NCBI RefSeq assembly: GCF_007829335.1
Contig: NZ_VIWO01000005.1
Location: 496,001-560,000, forward strand
Reading direction: 5' to 3'
Source: Chitinophaga polysaccharea
Lineage (GTDB): Bacteria; Bacteroidota; Bacteroidia; Chitinophagales; Chitinophagaceae
DNA length: 64,000 nt
In this document: positions 54,530-62,856 of the stretch, one piece after another
How the letters are laid out: each line of letters begins with the position of its first letter
How positions within the stretch are numbered: the first letter of the stretch is position 1
Position numbers and translations under genes: made by a program
The notes under the pieces: model-generated
Database searches by the model: none
Told to the model about the DNA's origin: nothing
What the model saw: the letters and a program-made list of their open reading frames with translations, nothing else

Positions 54530-57307
54530 ATGCACTTTAAGCCTACTAATATGCGCAGCGTATCATTACTACCGGCCAGCATCATTTTGTTGTTGACGCT
54601 TTACAGCAGCTCCCTGTTTGCCGGCCCAGGCAGTATTGCTGGTAAAGCTACTATCACCGCTTCATCCGAGCTGAATGAAAAGAGCAAGGCAAGGAATGTG
54701 GCGGACGGAATTATAAGAACAGAGGGTATAGGTGAATGGGTATCCAAAAGTACCGTCACCTTCTGGGGACAAATCGACTATCCGTGGATACAGCTGGATT
54801 GGGCCCAACCACAGATCATCAATAAAATTATTCTCTATGACCGGGCTACCAAAGCCTCCCATAACGCCGGCGGCACGCTCATCTTTAGCAATGGTACCCG
54901 GATACCCGTTTTTGAAATACCCAACGACGGCGCACCAAAAGTAATTTCCTTTACCGACCAGGCTGTCAGCTGGGTACGTTTTGAAACAACAGATGGCGAC
55001 GGGCCCAGTATTGGTTTATCTGAGGTAGAGGTATATCCGTCGGTTTCTCAGCTTACTGACCCTGTTGCCATAGCAGATCCCTATATAGAAACAACACGGG
55101 GCCGTAACTTTTTCTTTGTTACCGGCAGCCAGCCATTTGGTATGATTAGCGCCGCGCCGCTTACCCGCAACAAAAATCAATTCGGCGGCGGATATAACTA
55201 TAATTCAACGGAAGTACTGGGATTTCCGCAGGTGCACTGCTGGATGCTTTCCGGTATCACGCTGATGCCCACGACCGGCGCTATTAGTCCCAATAAAGGA
55301 GAACAAGGATGGAAATCAACCTTCTCGCATGATGGTGAAATCGTGCAGCCAGGCTATCAGCGGCTTTACCTGGACAATTATAAACTATGGGTAGAACAAA
55401 CCGCTGGCGACAGGGTAAGCTTCTACCGCTTTACTTATACGGAAGATGCGTTATCCAATATCCTGGTCAACCTTGGCGGCTATGTTTCCGCTGTAACGAT
55501 GACGGATGCACGCGTAGAAAAGGTAAGCAATACCCGTCTTGAAGGCAGCGTTAACACTACCGGCAGGCTATGGGGTGGCCCGGAAAATGTGCGGATCTAT
55601 TTCGCGATCGACTTTGAAAAACCATTCGAAACATTGAATGGATGGGACGGACACAATGATCTCACCGATGTTAAAACAGTAACCGGCAGCCCCGAAAAGC
55701 ATGCAAAAAACGGCGGTAGCATGAGCTACTACGATGCACCCACCACCGGCGTAGCAGCACAGTACCATGTAAAAGCAGGAGAAACGGTGCAGATGAAAGT
55801 AGCGGTTTCCTATACCAGCGTTGAAAATGCAAGAAACAACCTGGAATCGGAATGCCGGCATTGGAATTTCGACCAGCTGCGGGAAACGTCACAGAAAGAA
55901 TGGAATGACATGATGGGCCGCATCACTGTAAAGGGAGGAAGCAACAACCAGCGGGTAAAATTTTATACAGACCTCTGGCATGTGTTACTGGGACGGCATA
56001 AACTGGACGACGTATCTGGCGACTATCCCGATAACACCGAAGGAGAAAGACGCGGCAGCTTCACCATCAATACAAAATTCAAAATCCGGACACTGCCAAA
56101 AGATAAAAATGGCAAGGCAAAGTTTCACATGTACAACTCCGATGCTTTCTGGCTTACTCAGTGGAATTTAAATATACTATGGGGATTGGCATGGCCGGAA
56201 GTACTCGACGACTTTGCCGCCTGCCTGGTGCAGTATGCCGACAATGGGAAATTACTCCCCAGGGGGCCTAACGCAGGCGGTTATACGTTTATCATGACAG
56301 GCTGTCCGGCCACCAACCTGATCACCTGCGCCTATGAGAAAGGAGTGTTAAAAAAGACCGATGTATTGAAAGCCTACGATGCTATGAAACAAAATCATGC
56401 ACCCGGCGGAATGATGGGTGGCAGGAAAGAAATGGAGTTTTATATCAAAAACGGCTACTATCCATCCAACGCAGGCATCACACTGGAAATCACTTTCCAG
56501 GATTGGGCGCTGGCGCAGATGGCGAAAAAATTGGGTAAAAAGAATGATTACAATTACTTCAGCAAACGGTCGCAAGGCTGGACAAAACTTTTTGACCCCG
56601 ATCAAAAGCTGATATTCCCTAAAACCGAGGCAGGCAACTGGCTGCATAGAGATCCGCTGGACGGAAATGGCTGGGTAGAGGCAAATGCCTGGCAGGCTAC
56701 CTGGTCGGTTTCCCATAGCATTGGCCAGCTGGCTGAAATGATGGGTGGACCAGATACACTTTGCAAAAAACTGAATTTCGCGTTTGAACAGGCGAAAGAC
56801 CAGGATTTTGTTTTCGGATATGGATCCGGGTATGTAAGCTATGCTAACCAGCCAGGCTGCTCCAACGCGCATGTGTTCAACTATGCCGGTCGCCCCGATC
56901 TTACTCAATATTGGGTACGCAGGGTAAATGAACAGGCCTATGGCGCCGTTACACCCGATAAAGGATATGGTGGGCATGATGAAGACCAGGGCCAGATGGG
57001 AGGCGTAAGTGCCTTAACCTCCATCGGCTTGTTCAGCCTGAATGGCACCTGTAGCATTGACCCGGTATATGATATCACCAGTCCCGTTTTTGATGAAATA
57101 ACCATCCAACTCAACAACGATTACTACCCGGGAAAAGCATTTGTGATTAAAACCCATAATAATTCCAGGGAAAACTGCTACATACAAAAAGCTACCCTGA
57201 ATGGCAAAGAGCATCAACAGTTTTCTTTTCGACATGCCGATTTCAGCAAAGGAGGTGTTTTGGAATTATGGCTGGGAGCTAAACCCAACTTCTCCTGGGG
57301 GCACTAA
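54530..57307 (+). CDS. GH92 alpha-mannosidase with N-terminal carbohydrate-binding-like domain
   Basis: This is a secreted calcium-dependent exo-alpha-mannosidase of 925 residues. The signal peptide is LPASIILLLTLYSSSLFAG. Residues about 35-170 form a discoidin/NPCBM-like sandwich (ARNVADGIIRTEGIGEWVSK, WIQLDWAQPQIINKIILYDR). The GH92 catalytic part runs from about 180 to the end, with the start block FFFVTGSQPFGMISAAPLTR and the late block GYGGHDEDQGQMGGVSALTS, equivalent to the GDEDNGQM motif of the family. GH92 enzymes remove alpha-1,2-, 1,3- or 1,4-linked mannose with inversion. It is co-transcribed with the GH38 gene just upstream, which points to N-glycan or mannan breakdown. Confidence 0.9.
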   Translation: MHFKPTNMRSVSLLPASIILLLTLYSSSLFAGPGSIAGKATITASSELNEKSKARNVADGIIRTEGIGEWVSKSTVTFWGQIDYPWIQLDWAQPQIINKIILYDRATKASHNAGGTLIFSNGTRIPVFEIPNDGAPKVISFTDQAVSWVRFETTDGDGPSIGLSEVEVYPSVSQLTDPVAIADPYIETTRGRNFFFVTGSQPFGMISAAPLTRNKNQFGGGYNYNSTEVLGFPQVHCWMLSGITLMPTTGAISPNKGEQGWKSTFSHDGEIVQPGYQRLYLDNYKLWVEQTAGDRVSFYRFTYTEDALSNILVNLGGYVSAVTMTDARVEKVSNTRLEGSVNTTGRLWGGPENVRIYFAIDFEKPFETLNGWDGHNDLTDVKTVTGSPEKHAKNGGSMSYYDAPTTGVAAQYHVKAGETVQMKVAVSYTSVENARNNLESECRHWNFDQLRETSQKEWNDMMGRITVKGGSNNQRVKFYTDLWHVLLGRHKLDDVSGDYPDNTEGERRGSFTINTKFKIRTLPKDKNGKAKFHMYNSDAFWLTQWNLNILWGLAWPEVLDDFAACLVQYADNGKLLPRGPNAGGYTFIMTGCPATNLITCAYEKGVLKKTDVLKAYDAMKQNHAPGGMMGGRKEMEFYIKNGYYPSNAGITLEITFQDWALAQMAKKLGKKNDYNYFSKRSQGWTKLFDPDQKLIFPKTEAGNWLHRDPLDGNGWVEANAWQATWSVSHSIGQLAEMMGGPDTLCKKLNFAFEQAKDQDFVFGYGSGYVSYANQPGCSNAHVFNYAGRPDLTQYWVRRVNEQAYGAVTPDKGYGGHDEDQGQMGGVSALTSIGLFSLNGTCSIDPVYDITSPVFDEITIQLNNDYYPGKAFVIKTHNNSRENCYIQKATLNGKEHQQFSFRHADFSKGGVLELWLGAKPNFSWGH

Positions 57308-57363
57308 CACAGCTGTCTGCTATAACTGCACACTAATTTATAACCATCTCTGATTAAAATGCA

Positions 57364-57388
57364 AAAGTCCCGCTTGTAGCGGGACTTT
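57364..57388. terminator. Bidirectional terminator between convergent operons
   Basis: An 11-bp stem (AAAGTCCCGCT / AGCGGGACTTT) with a TGT loop is flanked by A and T runs on both sides. It ends the GH38-GH92 operon and, in the other direction, the haloperoxidase gene. Confidence 0.88.
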
Positions 57389-57411
57389 TTGTTAACCTAT
57401 AGCTCCTGCAG

Positions 57412-58734
57412 TTATTTCAATATCTTATCGACGATCAACGCTCCCACGTTCTTACCCTGTACAGCACCTGCTTCTACGCCTGTACGGTAATGAATTCCCC
57501 CGTATACGCGACTGATAGAAGCTTCGGCAGCCGCGTCGGCAAACGAATTAAAATGCCGCTGCATGCCGATATATCTCAGATCACTGGTATCCTGGAAAGA
57601 AAAATTACGGCCATACATATACTCCAGCACAGTAGCCGCCGATGCCGTGATCACGCTATGCCCACTTGGATATTCGGGGAACGGAGGCGTTTGTAAAAAA
57701 GGCACAAAATTATTATCAATGTGCTCATCTATATAGGTAACCGGGCGTATTACGCTGCTCCGGTATTTTTCATCCCAACAGGCTATAAATCCATCGTACA
57801 GCGCTATGGCCGTCATCGCATATCCCTTTGCCACCTGTACCACATCAGCATTTGTTTGCCGGGCAGCAATCGCCGCAATACCCATCCAATGCCCTCCGGG
57901 TGTTATTTTCTTTGTACCGAACATCAGGTGTCCGGAATGCTCAATTACAAAAGGATTATCATCCCAATAACGCGCAATTGTTTCCTGTTCTTTGGTTAAC
58001 TGTTTATGGATGGTGTAAACCTCATTGGCATTCTTATAAAAAAAACTGTTGGTATCTACACTAAACTGTGGAGGAGCTGGCGGCATAAATTGTGAAGCCG
58101 AATCCAGGACCAATGATTTCATGGTGTTCCAGCACCACTCCACCCCATCTAAATAATCAGGTGGTGTAGGTCTCCATTTCCCAGGCTCTTTACTCCCCAG
58201 GTATTTCGGTTTTCCTCTCGATACCAGGTAGCCGTCGTCTTTTGCCCTCGCCAGTATTACTTTGGCAATAGTGTCGCCAAACGCAATGGAGCGGTCGTAG
58301 GTAGCTTTGTCCAGCTTGTCGCTGAACATGCGATACACGGCCTGTTCGTGTTTCTTCAGGGAGTCCACAGAAAAAACCTTTATGTTGCGGGTTACTGTAA
58401 AAAAAGCCTGCGATGCTGCCAATGTATAGTCATAAGATTTCCCTTTTTCCGGTTCAGGCATTTTTGCAAAACCGCGTAACTTCCCGGCAATAGAACCTGC
58501 ACCAGGCTTGCTATAGCGGATAGCTTCATAAGAGGCCAACGAGGTGTATACATACAACCGGGCAGCTACCGGGGGCGTAAATACATCGTAAATAATCACC
58601 TCGGTAAGCAGATCCTGGTTTTGATGTAATATCTCTGTGGCAGGTACCTCATTGATTGTTTTCCTGGAGCCGCAGGCAATAAAAAAAATGACGCCACCCG
58701 CCAGCAAACAGCACCTGATAAATTTCTCTTTCAT
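57412..58734 (-). CDS. Vanadium-dependent haloperoxidase/PAP2-like lipoprotein
   Basis: This is an envelope lipoprotein of 440 residues (Cys21 in FFIAC then GSR). The C-terminal half is an all-helical PAP2/vanadium haloperoxidase domain. The vanadate/phosphate-binding set is complete with the spacing of fungal vanadium chloroperoxidase: Lys323 and Arg330 (KYRSSVIRP), Ser357-Gly358-His359 (YPSGHS), then Arg409 and His415 (SRVYGGIHY). It could be a haloperoxidase or an acid phosphatase; sequence alone does not decide. It follows the FG-GAP/ASPIC gene by 54 bp, a pairing I recall as common near SusC/SusD genes in Bacteroidota. Its link to mannoside use is not understood. Confidence 0.87.
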   Translation of the reverse strand: MKEKFIRCCLLAGGVIFFIACGSRKTINEVPATEILHQNQDLLTEVIIYDVFTPPVAARLYVYTSLASYEAIRYSKPGAGSIAGKLRGFAKMPEPEKGKSYDYTLAASQAFFTVTRNIKVFSVDSLKKHEQAVYRMFSDKLDKATYDRSIAFGDTIAKVILARAKDDGYLVSRGKPKYLGSKEPGKWRPTPPDYLDGVEWCWNTMKSLVLDSASQFMPPAPPQFSVDTNSFFYKNANEVYTIHKQLTKEQETIARYWDDNPFVIEHSGHLMFGTKKITPGGHWMGIAAIAARQTNADVVQVAKGYAMTAIALYDGFIACWDEKYRSSVIRPVTYIDEHIDNNFVPFLQTPPFPEYPSGHSVITASAATVLEYMYGRNFSFQDTSDLRYIGMQRHFNSFADAAAEASISRVYGGIHYRTGVEAGAVQGKNVGALIVDKILK

Positions 58735-58788
58735 TCTTTTTTATTTTTATAGAGATAGAAACTGGTATAGAATTTTTTTATTTATACA

Positions 58789-61700
58789 TCAGAAAGATAC
58801 TTTCCTGGTTCTTCCGTTGCTATCCGCAATCACTATCGATGCCACGTTATCACCAACGCTAAGGAACCTGGCGGACTGGGAAAGAAAGGAAGCGCCCTCA
58901 TAACATTCCTGCTTTTGTTTTCTTCCATCTTTAAATAAAAAGTCCGCGCTGATATCCCCCGGCAACAGCGGAATATGCTTCGTCCCCTTTTTCAGTGCAA
59001 ATACTTTCAACGGGCCGCGGTTTTGGCCTGCGGCCAACAGATAATTCCCTTTCTTACTTCGCAGCTTTACCAGCGCTTTCCCATTGCCGGGAATAAAAAT
59101 GCCGCTTTGAAGTATAGATTGCGGGGCAAAATTCCCTTTGCCGTCACCTTTCAACATCAATCCATTCAAGGCGTCATAACGGCCTACAGATACATCTGTT
59201 CCGTAGTCGTTGGTGTTGATGACCACATCAAGGTTCCCATCTCCATCAAAATCATCTGTCACCATTCCATTCAGGGCCGACAACTGGGCTTTAAGCGGTA
59301 AGGGTACCAATGTAAACTTTCCATTTCCATCGTTTCTGCAAAAACAAGAGTTGAAATTATTGGCGTGTAATTTTAGTACCCCGTCCAGTTGTTCTTTCGT
59401 GAACAGTTGATCCATGGTAGCAACGGCATACGATTTATAGTTCTGGAATTTGGAACGCATTCCAATGATCTGTTTTATCATGTCATCCCGGCCGGGAACA
59501 GGAAACTCTTTCCGGGTGGTATCTTCCTGGCTCACCGGGAGATATAGGGCAGGAATGGCATCATAGCTGCCGTTGTTGTCAAAATCTTTCGCATAAATAG
59601 TGGCAGGATACTGCTGCGATGCCTTGAATAATGAGTTGAGACCCAGGTTCCCCGCTATAAAATCAATATCCCCGTCGTTATCAAAATCTCCGGCCGCTAA
59701 ACTATTCCACCAGCCTACCTGGCTGGACAGGCTTGTTTTTTCCGTTATGTTTTTAAAATGTCCCTTTTCATTTTTCAGGAAAGTAAGTGGCATCCATTCG
59801 CCAGCCAACACCAGGTCAGGCCATCCGTCGTTGTCAAAATCCGTCATGAGCGCATCACACACCAGGCCTATATTATTTAATGTTCCGGCAACCTCGCCGG
59901 TAACATCAGTAAATTTTATCTGCCCGTTCCTGGAGTCGTTGCGGTAAATATATCCCGATACCGGGCTGGGATAACGCCAGGGGTCTACCCTCCCGGCCAC
60001 AAACAGGTCCAGGTCCCCGTCCTTATCATAGTCTATAGCCCTCACACAGGACTTACTGGCATAATGCTGAGGCAACGCGAGCGAATCTTTTTTGAAATTT
60101 CCCTTTCCATCATTTACAAAAAGCTGGTCCTGGTAAATGGTGGAATTAGACTTACTTTCGTAACCTCCATGCGCTATATACAGATCCAGATCTCCATCGC
60201 CGTCGGCATCAAATAACGCAATACCCATATCCTGGAAATCGGTGTTCATTCCTTCTACCGGTGTTGCAAGCGATTTTTGTTTGAACAAGCCATCGGGTTG
60301 CTGGAATAAGGCCGTGGCTCCGAGGTATGAATTTCCGCCGATAATAATATCATCCAGTCCATCGCCGTTAACGTCTCCTGCTGCCAGCGAGGGCCCATAT
60401 TCTGAGAACTTATGCGGCAATAATTTCTGGATGTTGAAATCGATATAGTCTACCTGGGAGTGTTTGTAATGAATTCCCAGCGAATCCGTTATTTCTCTAA
60501 AGAGATTGTTATGTGCCAATGCTGGCACCAGCCAATCGTAATGATCGCGGGCATCGGCTTTATTGATTTTTATCGTCTGGTCCGGTTTTATATTTGTGGC
60601 TACCTGTTTGCTTCCATCCGGCCATTTCACCACCAGCGAATCAATTTTTGTTATGCTTCCAAGTCCAAAATGAGGATTTAGCTGGATGCTCGACAAATAT
60701 CCACGATAAGGTGTTAGCTCATATGCCTGTTGCTGACTTCCATAATACAGCTCAATCCATGCCCCCAGCCCATTTATATTCCGTGAATCGCCGGTGAGCT
60801 GCACAGACAAATAGTGTTTATCCTGGGGCTTGGCATCCATCATCGTATTCTCATAAACGGAAGCTTCGTCATTGATGTTATTGATAACCATATCCAGGTC
60901 TCCGTCGTTGTCCAGGTCGGCATACACCGCGCCGTTTGAAAATGTGGTCCTGCTGAGACCCCAGTTCACCGATACATCTGTAAACCTGCCATTGCCGTTA
61001 TTATGAAAGGCGTACTTGTGCAGTTTCACTTCCGGGATTTGCGCAAGGGTATTGGATTGTGGCGTAACAGGCGCCGCCTCCTGCCGGTAAGCAATGAAAT
61101 CTCGATCTGTTACGTCTTTAGGGAAACCGTTAGTTACCACCAGGTCTCTCCATCCATCGTTGTCGAAATCGGCCAGCAGGGGGCACCAACTCCAGTCAGT
61201 TTCCGCTACGCCCGAGAAGTAGCCCGTTTCACTGAAGACCGGGTCGCCGATCGAATCGTTGGCATTCACTCTCGGCCCTTCATTTACCTGGATGGAGTTT
61301 CTGACATATTGGTATTGATATTTAAAAAAATCATTCAGCTGAAATGTCTGGTAACTGTTTGCGCCCAGCATCATCTTCTTACGGTAGTTGTCTTCCGGGT
61401 TCATATCCAGTTCCACAATATCAGACAAGCCATCGTTATTAATATCTATCACGTCCTGCCCCATGCCATTGGCGGAAGTGTGCTTAAAATAAGCAGCGGC
61501 CTTGTCTGTAAAGGTTCCGTCGTGGTTATTGATATATAACAGATCGTTAGCAATAAAATCATTGGTGACAAAAATGTCCTTCCATCCGTCTTTATTGATA
61601 TCTGCAATGGTAGCACCGTGCCCGTATCCTTCAATCGTAACGCCAGCTTGTTTTGTGACGTCTGTAAATACAGGATGGTGCAGCGCGTTATTCATATCAT

Positions 61701-62370
61701 TACGGTAAAGCCGCCCGGTGCTGGGGAAAGTACCGTCGGTAATTTTAGCCTTAAAAACAGAAGGATTTACGTTGGGTAGAATTTCGTTTACCACAATATA
61801 AACATCCAGGTCCCCATCGTTGTCGTAATCAAAAAAGGTGGCCATCGTGGAATGGGTGCTGTCATCCAGGCCATAAGCTGCGGCTTCGTCTTTAAAAACA
61901 GGAATGCCTTCTTTATTCAGCCCCTGGTTTATGTAAAGCAGGTTCTTTCTTTTCTGTGGGTCCTTATTCATGGAGGCGCATACGTACATATCCATCCAGC
62001 CATCGTTGTTGATGTCGACTACTGCCACTCCCCGGCACCATTTGCTGTTTCCGTCTACGCCGGCCGTAGCGGTAATGTCATCAAAACGCAGCCCTCCTTT
62101 GTTCAGGTACAATTTGCAGGCAACCATATTCCCCGTGAAGTACAGGTCCTGCAAACCGTCATTGTTGAAATCGCCTACTCCCACGCCGCCTCCATTGTAG
62201 ATATTGGTGACATCAATCGGATTCAGCGAATCGCTTTCCACTATTTTATTGTTGAAAGTGATCCCGGAATGTTGTGAAGATACCGGCTGAAATAGTGTAT
62301 GTTTTTGCTGACAAGACACAACAATCAACCAATTAAGCAGTAGCGCGGTCATGAGCCGGGGTGATAGCAT
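58789..62370 (-). CDS. Large FG-GAP/VCBS-repeat lipoprotein with ASPIC/UnbV domain (CRTAC1-like)
   Basis: This is a surface or periplasmic lipoprotein of 1193 residues. The signal ends at Cys20 (LIVVSC then QQK). Many calcium-binding FG-GAP repeats are visible (VGDFNNDGLQDLYFTGN, VDINNDGWMDMYVC, DYDNDGDLDVYIV and others) in two blocks, about 55-480 and 660-1150, as in beta-propellers. Between them an ASPIC/UnbV domain lies at about 510-590 (LGAWIELYYGSQQ, VVKWPDGSK). Such proteins are often encoded beside SusC/SusD pairs and are thought to bind glycans or proteins, but none of that is proven. It is divergent from the SusC gene at 62857 and leads the haloperoxidase gene. Confidence 0.9.
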   Translation of the reverse strand: MLSPRLMTALLLNWLIVVSCQQKHTLFQPVSSQHSGITFNNKIVESDSLNPIDVTNIYNGGGVGVGDFNNDGLQDLYFTGNMVACKLYLNKGGLRFDDITATAGVDGNSKWCRGVAVVDINNDGWMDMYVCASMNKDPQKRKNLLYINQGLNKEGIPVFKDEAAAYGLDDSTHSTMATFFDYDNDGDLDVYIVVNEILPNVNPSVFKAKITDGTFPSTGRLYRNDMNNALHHPVFTDVTKQAGVTIEGYGHGATIADINKDGWKDIFVTNDFIANDLLYINNHDGTFTDKAAAYFKHTSANGMGQDVIDINNDGLSDIVELDMNPEDNYRKKMMLGANSYQTFQLNDFFKYQYQYVRNSIQVNEGPRVNANDSIGDPVFSETGYFSGVAETDWSWCPLLADFDNDGWRDLVVTNGFPKDVTDRDFIAYRQEAAPVTPQSNTLAQIPEVKLHKYAFHNNGNGRFTDVSVNWGLSRTTFSNGAVYADLDNDGDLDMVINNINDEASVYENTMMDAKPQDKHYLSVQLTGDSRNINGLGAWIELYYGSQQQAYELTPYRGYLSSIQLNPHFGLGSITKIDSLVVKWPDGSKQVATNIKPDQTIKINKADARDHYDWLVPALAHNNLFREITDSLGIHYKHSQVDYIDFNIQKLLPHKFSEYGPSLAAGDVNGDGLDDIIIGGNSYLGATALFQQPDGLFKQKSLATPVEGMNTDFQDMGIALFDADGDGDLDLYIAHGGYESKSNSTIYQDQLFVNDGKGNFKKDSLALPQHYASKSCVRAIDYDKDGDLDLFVAGRVDPWRYPSPVSGYIYRNDSRNGQIKFTDVTGEVAGTLNNIGLVCDALMTDFDNDGWPDLVLAGEWMPLTFLKNEKGHFKNITEKTSLSSQVGWWNSLAAGDFDNDGDIDFIAGNLGLNSLFKASQQYPATIYAKDFDNNGSYDAIPALYLPVSQEDTTRKEFPVPGRDDMIKQIIGMRSKFQNYKSYAVATMDQLFTKEQLDGVLKLHANNFNSCFCRNDGNGKFTLVPLPLKAQLSALNGMVTDDFDGDGNLDVVINTNDYGTDVSVGRYDALNGLMLKGDGKGNFAPQSILQSGIFIPGNGKALVKLRSKKGNYLLAAGQNRGPLKVFALKKGTKHIPLLPGDISADFLFKDGRKQKQECYEGASFLSQSARFLSVGDNVASIVIADSNGRTRKVSF

Positions 62371-62619
62371 ACGTGAAAAGTTTATGAATATTTAAATACG
62401 GGATACTGGTATTACCTCTTTCGCAGCACAGGCTTTGTGCGCAGTAAGCGCTATCCGGCGTTGCTGAACGCATATCCGGTAACGTGAAACTGTTTGGCTG
62501 ATATCCTGTCTGTTTATCTTGTTCCTCCCTGTGGGGCCCCCCCTGATTTCGGTTGCTTATATATTATCCACTGTTTCGCTGAATAAAATTGCAGTGGCGT
62601 TTACTTGCTTAAAAAAAAG

Positions 62620-62676
62620 TTGGTGGTAATTATTTTTTTACTACTTTTAATATGTACAAACATATGTACATAATAA
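62620..62676 (+). promoter_or_regulatory. Promoter and double operator of the susC gene
   Basis: TTG (62620-62622), a 19-bp spacer and TACTTTTA (62642-62649) fit the Bacteroidota promoter with one change. Directly after lie ATATGTACAAACATAT (62650-62665, identical to the site at 51338) and an overlapping ATATGTACATA (62662-62672, identical to part of the site at 51636). A regulator there would sit on the transcription start. The rest of the 486-bp gap 62371-62856 shows no gene and nothing else clear. Confidence 0.7.
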
Positions 62677-62856
62677 GTAGATACAAAAATATAAAAAATT
62701 ACCGAATAAAAAAGGACTTGTTAGATCATCCGTTTTTTTTGAAACCCGCACCTGTAAGAAACTGAGGCTGACGCATTACCTACAACATCACCTATAAAAT
62801 CACCAAAATCTTGCTCCCTGGAAACAGGGTGATAGCAAAAAAATTAAACCACGATT

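Noticed and set aside
61003-61539. A 178-residue plus-strand open frame
   Set aside because: It is antisense to the FG-GAP lipoprotein; the long frame arises from the repeated Asp/Asn codons of the repeats.
58789-62370. DNA repeats suggesting a CRISPR-like or satellite array
   Set aside because: The repetition comes from FG-GAP protein repeats (DxNxDGxxD) and is degenerate at the DNA level with no constant spacer.
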